Below are positions 1 to 7,847 of a DNA stretch of 64,000 nucleotides, piece by piece. Source of the stretch: Tepidisphaeraceae bacterium (GTDB lineage: Bacteria; Planctomycetota; Phycisphaerae; Tepidisphaerales; Tepidisphaeraceae); NCBI GenBank assembly GCA_035998445.1, contig DASYHQ010000050.1, forward strand, positions 1 to 64,000, written 5' to 3'. The translations under genes and the position numbers were made by a program. Under the pieces are notes generated by a model. It saw only the letters and a list, made by a program, of their open reading frames with translations, searched no databases and was not told the origin of the DNA. Each line of letters begins with the position of its first letter. Within the stretch, counting starts at the first letter, position 1.

Positions 1-109
1 GATGACAACCAGGTTTGCACCGATGACAATCGAGTTTTCACCGATGCAAACTGAGTTTGCACCGATGCCAATCGAGGTTGCACCGATGCCAATCGGGTTT
101 GGCATCGCC
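1..109. repeat. Degenerate 21-bp tandem array (array 1), cut by the window edge
   Basis: Five units begin at 1, 22, 43, 64 and 85, an exact 21-bp period with no indels. Conserved words are GATGMCAA at the start and GTTTGCACC at the end of each unit; the middle varies. The last unit closes with TTGGCATC, the inverse of its opening GATGCCAA, so the core word occurs in both orientations. It probably continues beyond the left edge. The remaining bases to 300 hold element A1 and no convincing gene. Confidence 0.85.
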
Positions 110-141
110 TGAATTCGGGATGGTCCTCATCCCTCAAGGCT

Positions 142-249
142 GGAGCAGCGGATCTATTCCTGTAGCGGCTTGTCCACTGGGTGCCACGGTTTGGTACTCC
201 AAGCCGTGTTCTACACGCCATCACGGCTTGGAGTACCAACCGTGGCACC
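142..249. repeat. Palindromic element A, copy 1
   Basis: A leader (142-180) containing TGTAGCGGCTTGTCC is followed by a hairpin whose arms (181-208 and 222-248) begin GTGCCACGG and end CCGTGGCAC. A second copy with the same leader and arms lies at 1088-1205 in the opposite orientation; only the loops differ. No transposase is encoded, so this looks like a REP/MITE-type non-autonomous element. Confidence 0.8.
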
Positions 250-300
250 CAAGCCAGTTTCTGAACTGTAAACCATAACAGGCTCTAAGGCCGTGCTAGG

Positions 301-381
301 TTAGGTCGCGTTCGCGATCCAGATCACCAAAGCGACAATCAACAGAATACCAACGATGGTCCAGATCAGTCCGCCCTTCAT
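301..381 (-). CDS. 26-residue single-span membrane microprotein
   Basis: Small reading frame encoding 26 residues: MKGG, then a continuous hydrophobic helix (about residues 5-23), ending IANAT. A good ribosome-binding site (GAGGG) lies about 5 nt before the ATG at 381. The whole protein is one transmembrane span with a positive N-terminus, as in small stress-type hydrophobic peptides. I do not recognise a named family. The ribosome-binding site and the clean TM pattern support a real gene; conservation cannot be judged here. It lies between the two inverted copies of element A. Confidence 0.6.
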   Translation of the reverse strand: MKGGLIWTIVGILLIVALVIWIANAT

Positions 382-657
382 AACGCCCTCGCTTGAGCCA
401 TTTATGGCCCGTTTAAAATATTGCCAGCACGCTAATTACGTGCAGCAGATGGAACGCTCGTCCCACCGTCGGCAGGGATCGCGGGACACCCCGTGAAACC
501 CAATACCGAACCCGACTATAAGCGGTCCCATGCGTTGCTCGATACGTGTAATTTTTTTCAGTTTCGAGATTCGGTGCGCATGTGAAGGGTTCAGCCAATG
601 ATAAGTTGGCGCTAACCGCGAGGACGGTGTGGCCGTCGTCGGTGATAATCACAGCTT

Positions 658-948
658 ATGAGCGATGCACCAATGGAACAGCGACTGGGAGCTTACTTCC
701 TGATTTACTTCGCGTTGTTCAACGCGTTCCTGGCTGGTATCGACACGACGGCCATTCGCCCGCGCGATGCGTCGCTGTGGCAGGTGCCAGCGTGCGCGTG
801 GTACGCGTACCTCGCGACGGCGATTGCCCTACTGTTGACGGTCGTCGTGGTCGTCGACTTCTTCCGCTCCAGCCGCCGCGGCGCCAGTGCTACGGTTGAC
901 GGACCGGAGGTCCCTGCGCCATTGGTTTCGCAAACGGTCGGTGAGTAA
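658..948 (+). CDS. Small two-span membrane protein, function unknown
   Basis: Encodes 96 residues with two hydrophobic segments (about residues 11-26 and 46-68), the second followed by a basic FFRSSRRG stretch that would sit in the cytoplasm, then a polar tail. No clear Shine-Dalgarno precedes the ATG at 658; an in-frame ATG at 673 is an alternative start. The gene stands alone between the two inverted copies of element A. Overlapping frames on both strands are also open, but only this one gives a sensible membrane topology. No family recognised. Confidence 0.5.
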   Translation: MSDAPMEQRLGAYFLIYFALFNAFLAGIDTTAIRPRDASLWQVPACAWYAYLATAIALLLTVVVVVDFFRSSRRGASATVDGPEVPAPLVSQTVGE

Positions 949-1087
949 TCCTGCCGAGCATTCCTCTCGCGGATCAACAGCGGCGATGACGCTATAACGA
1001 TCCCTAGAAAGAAGCTCGCCTTTCGCCGTCGATGCAAAACATTTCAGAGTCGCTTCTAGAGCAGGGCGCACCTTGCCGTAGCGATTG

Positions 1088-1205
1088 GGTGCCACGGTTT
1101 GGTACTCCAAGCCGTGCTTTAGCTTAGACGCAGCCGACACGGCTTGGAGTACCAAACCGTGGCACCCGGAGGACAAGCCGCTACAGGAACACGTCCGCTG
1201 CTCCT
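1088..1205. repeat. Palindromic element A, copy 2 (inverted relative to copy 1)
   Basis: Hairpin arms at 1088-1116 and 1138-1166 with the leader at 1171-1205, reverse-complementary to the leader of copy 1. It abuts the stop codon of the ion-channel gene and may act as its terminator. With copy 1 it brackets a segment of about 0.8 kb holding two small membrane-protein genes. Confidence 0.8.
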
Positions 1206-2127
1206 AGTGCTCGCCCGCTGCCTCGATCGTGGTGTGAAGTTGTTTACCGCAGTGAGGGCAATGGTGGGACGAAACGGCGGCATCGTCCTCGTGGGCATTG
1301 GCCTGCGATAGGTGACTTTTGTGGGCATGCCTTTGCCGACGCCGCGCGGCGAGTTCTTCGGAGAAGCCTGAGGCGATGATGGCCGTTGGCAGCGCAACGA
1401 TGCCGATGCCGCAGATCGCGATGATGCCGCCCAGCAGTTTGCCGAGGTGCGTCACCGGGTAGACGTCACCGTAGCCGATCGTGGTCAGCGTGACGACGGC
1501 CCACCACATGGATGCGGGGATGCTGCTGAACACCTCTGGCTGCGCTTCGTGCTCTGCGTAATAGACGGCGCCAGCGGCGACGACGATCACGATCATCAGG
1601 ATGAGGAACATCACCGCCAGTTCCGGTCCGCGGCTGCGCAGCACGTTCCCCAGCAATCCCACCGCCCGCGAGTAACGCCCGAGTTTCAGCACGCGCAGCA
1701 ACCGCAATAGCCGAAGTGCGCGGACGAAGCGCAAATCGGCGCCGAACGTGAGAATGAGCGACGGCAGGATCGCCAGCAGGTCGACCAGTGGCATTGGCCG
1801 GACCGCGAAGCGCAACCGGCCCCAGACCGGGTGGGCGAACTGCGGGTCGGCCGTGCAGCACCACAACCGGGTGAGGTACTCGGCCGAGAAGACGATGACC
1901 GAGAAGATCTCGAACCCGTAGAAGAACCCACCCCACCGCTGGTCGATCGGCTTGACCGTTTCCAGGATGACGGCGGCGACGTTCAGCAGGATCAAGGTCG
2001 CCAGCGCTTGGTCAAACCAGACCAAGTGCCGCTGGGCCACGGCTTCGTCACCGTCGGCCGGCCGCTCGATCATCTCGTAGACGCGGCGCTTCAAGCTAAT
2101 GGCGGACTGGGTGGATTCTGAAGTCAT
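1204..2127 (-). CDS. Voltage-gated potassium channel, six-transmembrane type
   Basis: A 307-residue channel of the bacterial Kv/Ion_trans family. Visible in order: S1-S3 helices, an arginine-rich S4 voltage sensor (RFVRALRLLRLLRVLKLGR), S5, a pore loop with the K+ selectivity filter TTIGYGD, and S6. The hydrophilic tail has a CPHCG pair near the C-terminus that could bind zinc. It would form a tetrameric K+ channel in the inner membrane. An in-frame ATG 81 bases further upstream exists, but the ATG at 2127 (MTSES) gives the normal N-terminus. It is monocistronic; palindromic elements flank both ends. Confidence 0.9.
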   Translation of the reverse strand: MTSESTQSAISLKRRVYEMIERPADGDEAVAQRHLVWFDQALATLILLNVAAVILETVKPIDQRWGGFFYGFEIFSVIVFSAEYLTRLWCCTADPQFAHPVWGRLRFAVRPMPLVDLLAILPSLILTFGADLRFVRALRLLRLLRVLKLGRYSRAVGLLGNVLRSRGPELAVMFLILMIVIVVAAGAVYYAEHEAQPEVFSSIPASMWWAVVTLTTIGYGDVYPVTHLGKLLGGIIAICGIGIVALPTAIIASGFSEELAARRRQRHAHKSHLSQANAHEDDAAVSSHHCPHCGKQLHTTIEAAGEH

Positions 2128-2178
2128 GCGCGACGGTCGGAAGTATGCATCATTGCATCGCTTCGCACCAGCTTTAAG

Positions 2179-2374
2179 GCTAGCGGACAACGCCACCGCG
2201 GGATGCATTGCCTGTCATCCCGAAGGAGGCCCAAGGGCTATCGGACAAAACCTCCGCGGGATCGCGCGCACTGTCATCCCGATGGGAGCCTTGGCGACCT
2301 GAGGGATCTCCCAAGGCTCACACTGTCTGTGATTCGAGATCCCTCAGGTCGCCCTAGGCTCCCTTCGGGATGAC
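2179..2374. repeat. Palindromic element B, copy 1, with duplicated left module
   Basis: Inverted repeat with arms at about 2272-2310 and 2334-2374. The outer ends read TGTCATCCC/GGGATGACA and the inner ends GGGATCTC/GAGATCCC. Upstream the module AGGCTAGCGGACAA followed by CGCGGGAT occurs twice in tandem (2177-2222 and 2235-2280). Together with the rplS terminator this fills the space between the channel gene and rplS; no gene is seen in it. Confidence 0.8.
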
Positions 2375-2443
2375 ACATGCCCGGACTTCCGAGGACGGAT
2401 TCTCGCGGGTAATCATTGACTATGCGGCGCCTCGCCGGTACGC

Positions 2444-2479
2444 GAAAACGCCCGCTCGCGGAATATCGCGAGCGGGCGT
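2444..2479 (-). terminator. Rho-independent terminator of rplS
   Basis: Perfect 13-bp GC-rich stem (2448-2460 with 2467-2479), 6-nt loop, followed on the minus strand by a run of T (2444-2448). It lies about 40 nt after the rplS stop. Confidence 0.9.
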
Positions 2480-2518
2480 CTCGGTTATCTATCTGGAAGG
2501 TTGCGATCGTGGCCCGTC

Positions 2519-2929
2519 TTACGACGCGGCGCCGACCAGTTCGCCCGCGGCTTCCTTGGCGGGGGCTTCCTTCTTGACCGCGCGCTTCTCGCTGAGGCGG
2601 ACGGCCTTGCCGACGCGATCGCGCAGGTAGTACAGCTTGGCCCGGCGGTTGACACCACCACGCTTGACGACCAGCTTGCTGATGAACGGGCTGTTGACCG
2701 GGAAGATACGCTCGACGCCCTCGTTGTTCACGATGCGGCGGACGGTGAACGTCTCATTCATGCCGCGGCCCTTGCGCATGATGACGGTGCCGCTGAAGAC
2801 CTGAATGCGTTCCTTCTCACCTTCGATGATGCGGGTGTGAACGTCGACGGTGTCGCCGATGTTGAAGGTGGGGACGTTGTCCTTCTTGAGGTACTGTGCT
2901 TCGACGGCTTCGAGGATCTTGTTGGTCAT
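2519..2929 (-). CDS. rplS: 50S ribosomal protein L19
   Basis: A 136-residue L19, which sits at the 30S-50S interface of the large subunit. The family signature is clear: GDTVDVHTRIIEGEKERIQ, FSGTVIMRKGRG, FTVRRI, GVERIFPVNSP and RRAKLYYLR. An alanine/lysine-rich tail of about 20 residues follows the conserved domain. The ATG at 2929 is the normal start, and an AGACACAGTC leader precedes it. It is last in the rpsP-trmD-rplS set, separated from trmD by 312 nt, so it may have its own promoter. A strong intrinsic terminator follows. Confidence 0.98.
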   Translation of the reverse strand: MTNKILEAVEAQYLKKDNVPTFNIGDTVDVHTRIIEGEKERIQVFSGTVIMRKGRGMNETFTVRRIVNNEGVERIFPVNSPFISKLVVKRGGVNRRAKLYYLRDRVGKAVRLSEKRAVKKEAPAKEAAGELVGAAS

Positions 2930-3241
2930 GACTGTGTCTCCGATCGTTTGGGCTTTGATTCGAGATTTCCGATCGGCGACGACAGTGCCACTTCAACACC
3001 GTCTACACATCAGAAATCGCGGAGCAAAAACCAAAAGTGGCCTTTCCGTGCGTCTGTTCGTCCGGGAATAACCGCATCCCGGGTCGGGTATCTTAACGAT
3101 CTTTCCTGCAGGATCAAACCTAATCTGAATCAGGTCTTATCGTGTATTTCGTTCGGATCGATCCGGTTGTTCCGGGATCAATCTTCTTGCTTCGTCTCAA
3201 ACCTCCCTACTGAAGTGGGAAGGCCAAACAGCTCGTGCGCC
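2930..3241. other. trmD-rplS spacer, no gene seen
   Basis: This 312-nt stretch contains no plausible coding frame. An imperfect short hairpin (about 3207-3221) lies just after the trmD stop. The length is unusual for this operon and would accommodate a separate rplS promoter and leader, but I see no convincing promoter or L19-leader structure by eye. Confidence 0.4.
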
Positions 3242-3946
3242 TCAGTTGTTTCCGTTTCGCGCTTTCCAAGCGTTCCACAGATCTGGTCGGCGCTGTTCGG
3301 TGCGTTGCTTGCGTTGCTGTAAACGCCAATTCGCTATCGCTTTATGATCACCGGACAACAGGATGTCGGGGACCGTCATCCCGTTGTACTCGCGGGGTCG
3401 CGTGTACTGGGGAAATTCAAGCAGTCCGTCGGCGAAGCTTTCGTCATCGGCGCCACCTTCGGCGCCGAGGGCGCCGGGCAGCAGGCGGACGATCGCGTCG
3501 ATCACGACCATCGCGCCAAGCTCACCGCCGCTCAGCACGTAGTCGCCGATGCTAAGTTCTATCGGCTGAAGCGTGTCGATGATTCGCTCGTCGAACCCTT
3601 CGTACCGCCCTGCCACCATCAGCAGCCGCTCTCGACCGGCCAGCTCGCGGGCGAGCGTTTGATCGAACACCCGACCTTGTGGCGACAGCAGGATGCGCGT
3701 CGCAGGTCGCGGGTCCTGATTTTCGGTCGCGGTGACGGCGTCGCAGAGCACCGTCGGCATCATCACCATGCCCGGACCACCGCCGAACGGCTTGTCGTCC
3801 ACCGACTTATGGGCGTCGGTCGCAAAGTCGCGAATGTTGGTCAGGTGGTACGAGACCAACCCTTTATTCGCGGCTCGCTTGGGAATGCTCGTGCCCAGGA
3901 ACGGGCCGAACATCTCAGGGAACAGTGTGAGGATATCGATGCGCAT
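3242..3946 (-). CDS. trmD: tRNA (guanine-N1-)-methyltransferase TrmD
   Basis: A 234-residue SPOUT-class enzyme that methylates G37 of tRNAs reading CNN/CGG codons, preventing +1 frameshifts; it uses S-adenosylmethionine bound in a trefoil knot. Visible are the N-terminal MRIDILTLFPEMF, the KPFGGGPGMVM loop, the knot motifs AGRYEGFDERI and SIGDYVLSGGELG, and the C-terminal EYNGMTVPDILLSGDH with WR. It lies 76 nt after rpsP; rimM, usually between them, is missing. The start ATG directly follows an intrinsic-terminator-like hairpin with no visible Shine-Dalgarno. Confidence 0.98.
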   Translation of the reverse strand: MRIDILTLFPEMFGPFLGTSIPKRAANKGLVSYHLTNIRDFATDAHKSVDDKPFGGGPGMVMMPTVLCDAVTATENQDPRPATRILLSPQGRVFDQTLARELAGRERLLMVAGRYEGFDERIIDTLQPIELSIGDYVLSGGELGAMVVIDAIVRLLPGALGAEGGADDESFADGLLEFPQYTRPREYNGMTVPDILLSGDHKAIANWRLQQRKQRTEQRRPDLWNAWKARNGNN

Positions 3947-4006
3947 AAAAGATTCGGGGTTCAGGCTTTAAGGACTCGCATCCCGTGTAAGACTGAACCC
4001 CGAATC
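3947..4006 (-). terminator. Attenuator-type hairpin between rpsP and trmD
   Basis: Perfect 14-bp stem (3993-4006 with 3951-3964, loop 28 nt), followed on the minus strand by TTTT that runs straight into the trmD ATG (3946). It should end part of the transcription after rpsP and also occupies the space where the trmD ribosome-binding site would be. Confidence 0.8.
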
Positions 4007-4022
4007 CTTGTTCATCAGCGAA

Positions 4023-4337
4023 CTAAGCCGACGCCTTCTCGGCCGGCGCTGCCTTGGGCTTGCCCGGCTTGGGCAACCGCAGCGACTTGTGCTCGACACC
4101 GCTACGCTTTAGCAGTGACGAGACGGTCTCGCTGGGGATCGCGCCCACTTCCAGCCAATGCCGGCAGCGGTCGATCTTGGCGACGAACTGCTTGTCCTTG
4201 TCCTTGTTCAACGGATCGTAGAAACCAAGCTCTTCGATCACGCGGCCGTCACGCGGCGTGCGCGAGTCGATCGCGTTCAAGCGATAGAACGCATGATTCT
4301 TCCGACCCATCCTCTTCAAACGCAGCTTTACCGACAT
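4023..4337 (-). CDS. rpsP: 30S ribosomal protein S16
   Basis: S16 of 104 residues, needed for 30S assembly. It begins MSVKLRLKRMGRKNHAFYR and continues with the family motifs NAIDSRTPRDGRVIEELGFYDP and WLEVGAIPSETVSSLLKRSG, then an alanine/lysine-rich tail. An in-frame ATG 46 codons upstream exists, but the MSVKLRLKR start at 4337 is the conserved one and has a purine-rich GAGAGAGAG before it. It is first of the minus-strand set rpsP-trmD-rplS; ffh and rimM, frequent neighbours elsewhere, are not present. Confidence 0.98.
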   Translation of the reverse strand: MSVKLRLKRMGRKNHAFYRLNAIDSRTPRDGRVIEELGFYDPLNKDKDKQFVAKIDRCRHWLEVGAIPSETVSSLLKRSGVEHKSLRLPKPGKPKAAPAEKASA

Positions 4338-4466
4338 CGATTCACTCTCTCTCGTTGTAACATTCCTCGCGCGAACGCGAATCGGGGAGTATAACGAGGA
4401 CGCAATCGGATGCAAGGGGAAGGAGGGGGTGGGATGTGACTGAGCTGCTAAGTGTATCAAGTTGTG

Positions 4467-4740
4467 AAATCCCAAATCCCAATGCCAAACAAATGACCAA
4501 GCACCAAGTCCCCAAGCAGATGGCCCTCGGCATTGGGCAAGTTGTCATCCCGATGGGAGGCCTGCCGACCTGAGGGATCTCGAACCGCAAAATAATTTTC
4601 GGCCTGTGGGAGATCCCTCCCTCGCTGTCGCTCGCTCGGGATGACAGTGCGCGCAGATCGATGCTCGCTCTCGAGTGAGTCATTCTCTTCCTTGGTCATT
4701 GGTGCTTGGGATTTTGTTTGGCATTAGGACTTGGGATTTT
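4467..4740. repeat. Nested palindrome: outer arms around element B copy 2
   Basis: Outer imperfect arms at about 4467-4512 and 4692-4740 (words AAATCCCAA, ATGCCAAACAAA, AAGCACCAA and their complements) enclose an inner element B (4542-4645) with the TGTCATCCC...GGGATGACA ends. This fills nearly all of the rpsP-prfB intergenic space, and no gene is seen there. Nesting suggests that one palindromic element inserted into the loop of another. Confidence 0.75.
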
Positions 4741-4766
4741 CCTCTCCCCCGCTACCATCCCTCACC

Positions 4767-5886
4767 ATGATTCACGAGAACCTGTCTCAATCGATCGATG
4801 ACCTCTTATCCCGGATCGTTGCCATCCGGGACTCTCTTTGACTTCCCCAACAAATTAGCCCGAAAACAGGAATTAGAAGCGAAGATGGGCGAGGCCGACT
4901 TCTGGGATGACCAGGAGAAGGCCAAGTCGGTCGTGAGCGAGGCGAAGTCGCTGAAGGCGATCGTTGAGCCGATCGAGTCGCTGTTGCGCGAGATCGACGA
5001 CGTGCGCGCAATGGTGCAGTTGGGCGAAGAGGTCGACGACGCCGCCACGCTCACCGAGGCCGACGAGACGCTGGCGGCGCTCGAACAGCGTGGCGAGCGG
5101 GTTGAGCTGCAGTCTCTGCTGGATGGCAAGAACGACCCGCGCAACTGCTTCGTGCAGATCCACGCCGGCGCCGGTGGCACCGAGGCCCAGGACTGGGCCG
5201 AGATGCTGCTGCGCATGTACCTCTACTTCTTCGAAAAGCGTGGCTGGGACGTTTCGGAGACCGACCGCCAATGGGGTGAACAGGCGGGCATCAAGTCCGT
5301 CACCCTGCTGGTGAAGGGCGAGTACGCCTACGGCTACATGCGAGCCGAGGCGGGCGTGCATCGTCTCGTTCGGCCAAGCCCGTTCAACGCCCAAGGCAAG
5401 CGCCAGACCAGCTTCGCCAGCGTCGACGTGGTGCCAGAGTTCGAGGAAGACGACAGCAGCACCGAGATCCCCGAAAAGGACCTCGATATCGTCGCCTTCG
5501 TCCGCTCCAGCGGGCCCGGTGGGCAGAACGTGAACAAGGTCGCCAGCGCGGTCCGCATCACGCACATCCCCACCGGCATCCAGGTCACCTGCAGCGTCGA
5601 GCGCAGCCAGCAGCAGAACCGCCGGCTGGCGATCGCACTGATCACCGGTCGCTTGGAATTGATCGAGCAGGCCAAGCGCGACGACGAACTGAAAAAGCTC
5701 TATGGCGAAAAGGGCGCGATCTCGTGGGGCAACCAGATTCGCTCCTACGTGCTGGACGACCGCCGGGTGAAGGACCACCGGACCAACGTCGAGACGAGCA
5801 ACGTTGAAAGCGTGCTCGATCGGGGCGAGCTCGATGCCTTCATTGACGCCGAACTGCGACGAAAAAGGCGCGACAAGAAGTCCTAG
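4767..5886 (+). CDS. prfB: Peptide chain release factor 2, with programmed +1 frameshift
   Basis: RF2 recognises UGA and UAA stop codons and releases the peptide. Translation begins at the ATG at 4767 and reads 24 codons to CTT, where an in-frame TGA (4839-4841) interrupts it in the canonical slippery context CTT TGA C. A +1 shift continues into the long frame to give 372 residues. Downstream motifs are RF2-specific: RPSPFNAQGKRQTSF with the SPF tripeptide, and GPGGQNVNKVASAVR with the catalytic GGQ. The ATG at 4798 in the long frame is not the real start. Frameshifting at the in-frame UGA autoregulates RF2 in other bacteria. The upstream stimulator is only a weak CGGGA. Confidence 0.96.
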
Positions 5887-6058
5887 AGCGGTTCAACTTC
5901 GGGTGTAGCGTCTGGCCGCAACCCTGTCATCCCGAGCGGGAGCGGTAGCGACTCGAGGGATCGCGCCACTGTCGAGCGCCGTCCGTCACTTGAGATCCCT
6001 CAGGTCGCTACCGCTCCCTTCGGGATGACACGCTGCACCTGAGGTAGAGCCGCTCTAG
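5884..6058. repeat. Nested palindrome with element B, copy 3
   Basis: Outer arms at 5884-5911 and about 6030-6058 (CTAGAGCGG.../...CCGCTCTAG) flank an inner element B (5925-6030, TGTCATCCCGAG...CTTCGGGATGACA). It starts at the prfB stop codon and probably ends its transcript. Confidence 0.8.
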
Positions 6059-6089
6059 TATGATCAGAATAATCGACGCGCCTCTAAAC

Positions 6090-6117
6090 CGGGCTTGCCA
6101 CTTCAGTGGCAAGCCCG
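6090..6117. terminator. Perfect hairpin in the prfB-amidohydrolase spacer
   Basis: 13-bp perfect stem (6090-6102 with 6105-6117) followed by TCTTGTTC on the plus strand. It is terminator-like but without a strong T-run. Apart from this and the element upstream, the 445-nt spacer holds no gene. Confidence 0.55.
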
Positions 6118-6331
6118 TCTTGTTCACGAATCGAACCCGACCGAGGATCGATCCGTAACAAGTGGGTGCCAGCGGGTTTACGCCCCTCTCAAGAAACATT
6201 ACTGATGTATCTTTAAGTCATCGTCCGATAAGTTGATATAGAACGTCGCGGGGCGTTGTAGAAGCCGTTTGTTTTGCATCGCCCGGCTGAATCCGTAAAA
6301 TCCGCACGCGGGCTCCAGGACGCAGAACAAC

Positions 6332-7207
6332 ATGATCGTCGATTGTCACACGCATATTTGGCAGTCCGCAGACCAGCTGGGTCATGTGGATCTGGGTGAA
6401 GCCTCGCGGCGCGGGCGTGCCGCCAGCAAGCTGACGCCGCAGAAGAGCGCCTGGCGCACCCTCCCCGCCGCCGACCCCGATCATCACTGGGCGCAGAGTG
6501 GCACGGTCGACAAGTCGATCGTGCTCGGCTTCAAGAGCAAGTACATGGGGGCCGAGATCCCCAACCGGCTCGTCTCCGATTACGTCAAACGCTTCCCCGC
6601 CAAGCTGATCGGCTTCGCCGGCATCGATCCGACCGAGCCGTCGGCCGTTGAGGAACTGCAGATCGCCCGCAACGATTTGCACCTGCGCGGCGTTACGATC
6701 TCGCCGGCCAACCAGGATTTCCACCCGGCCGACAGTCGCGCCATGCGCCTCTACGAAGAGGCCCAGCGGCTCTCGATGCCGATCCTCGTCCACCCGGTCG
6801 GCCAATACACCGAACAAAGCAAGCTGGAGTTCGCCCGCCCGTATTTGCTGGATGAGGTCGTCCGAGCTTTCCCCAAGCTGCGCGTCGTCATCTCGCAACT
6901 GGGCCAGCCTTGGGTGGATGAAACGATCCTGATGCTTGGCAAGCACGCCAACGTCTACGCCGACGTGAGCGGCATGCTCGGCCGGCCTTGGCAGGCGTAC
7001 AACGCGCTCGTGTCGGCGTATCAAAACGGTGTGATCGACAAGCTGTTGTTCGGCTCCGACTTCCCCTACACCAGCGCCGGCGAGTGTATCGAGGCGCTCT
7101 ACAGCATCAACCAGGTCGCTCAAGGCACCAACCTGCCCGTGGTGCCGCGCGAAAGCCTGCGCGGCATCGTCGAGCGCGACACGATCACGTTGCTCGGCAT
7201 CTCGTAG
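6332..7207 (+). CDS. Amidohydrolase family (Amidohydro_2) metal-dependent hydrolase
   Basis: A 291-residue TIM-barrel hydrolase or decarboxylase of the amidohydrolase 2 family (COG2159). It opens with the metal-binding motif IVDCHTHIW; later strand-end motifs are GFAGIDPTE, RGVTISPANQDFHP, PILVHPVGQ, VVISQLGQPW, YADVSGM and KLLFGSDFPYTSAGE, where the last Asp is the usual catalytic acid. The substrate cannot be told from sequence. It starts a plus-strand run with a lipoprotein (30 nt gap), a GNAT gene and a BLUF gene. Confidence 0.9.
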   Translation: MIVDCHTHIWQSADQLGHVDLGEASRRGRAASKLTPQKSAWRTLPAADPDHHWAQSGTVDKSIVLGFKSKYMGAEIPNRLVSDYVKRFPAKLIGFAGIDPTEPSAVEELQIARNDLHLRGVTISPANQDFHPADSRAMRLYEEAQRLSMPILVHPVGQYTEQSKLEFARPYLLDEVVRAFPKLRVVISQLGQPWVDETILMLGKHANVYADVSGMLGRPWQAYNALVSAYQNGVIDKLLFGSDFPYTSAGECIEALYSINQVAQGTNLPVVPRESLRGIVERDTITLLGIS

Positions 7208-7237
7208 CTGGCCGCCAGCATCGCCTTTTTCTTCCGG

Positions 7238-7834
7238 ATGGGTCACTCGCTTCTGATGCGCTATCTCACTCCCCTCCTCATCCTGCTCGCGCTTCTGACC
7301 CTCGGCGGTTGCAGCACTCAAGGCCGCGTCGCGACGCTGCGCCTTCAGCCACAGCGTGACGCGGAGGCCTTCGTCCAGCGGTTCGCCAACGCCTATGCCG
7401 TCACGCGCGATGATGGGCAAACCGATGTCGTGCTGACCGATACCACGTCCAACGACCTCACGCTCTACATGCACCTGCGACTGCTGTGGCGGCCGATGAG
7501 CGGCACGAAGACCGATCAACCGTCGACCACGAACGCCGTCATCGACTGGTACGTCTTCAGTCAGGATGAGCCCCGGAAAATGCTGCGGTACACCGGCGCC
7601 GGGCTGGTAACCGCCAATCCGTCGGCGGGCGATAAGACGTACGTCTCGATCCGCAACGCGTCGCTCCGCCTCGCCGCCCGCCGGGGGGATCTGGTCGACC
7701 CGGTCGGCCCGTCGACCCTCACCGGCTCGTTCCACGCGCAGGTAGACTCCGGCCAAGTCGAACGGGCGCTGGCCGACCTGGAATCCAACACCCGCGCTGC
7801 CGGCATCACCCGCCCGCAGGACGCAGCGAGGTAG
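7238..7834 (+). CDS. Small exported lipoprotein, function unknown
   Basis: A 198-residue protein with a bacterial lipoprotein signal: hydrophobic LTPLLILLALLTLGGC, with the lipobox LGGC and the Cys to be lipidated. The mature part is an alpha/beta domain with no family I recognise (motifs YMHLRLLWRPM and TNAVIDWYVFSQDEP). Two in-frame ATGs are possible (7238 and 7256); the second gives a more typical signal peptide. It lies 30 nt after the amidohydrolase and 13 nt before the GNAT gene, so probably co-transcribed. Confidence 0.8.
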   Translation: MGHSLLMRYLTPLLILLALLTLGGCSTQGRVATLRLQPQRDAEAFVQRFANAYAVTRDDGQTDVVLTDTTSNDLTLYMHLRLLWRPMSGTKTDQPSTTNAVIDWYVFSQDEPRKMLRYTGAGLVTANPSAGDKTYVSIRNASLRLAARRGDLVDPVGPSTLTGSFHAQVDSGQVERALADLESNTRAAGITRPQDAAR

Positions 7835-7847
7835 GACGAACAAAAAC

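Noticed and set aside
413-652. Minus-strand frame of 79 residues
   Set aside because: No domain, weak start and overlap with noncoding DNA upstream of the membrane protein.
4798-5886. prfB as an ordinary single-frame gene starting at 4798
   Set aside because: The upstream 24 codons and CTT TGA C slip site fit RF2 exactly; the ATG at 4798 lacks the conserved N-terminus.
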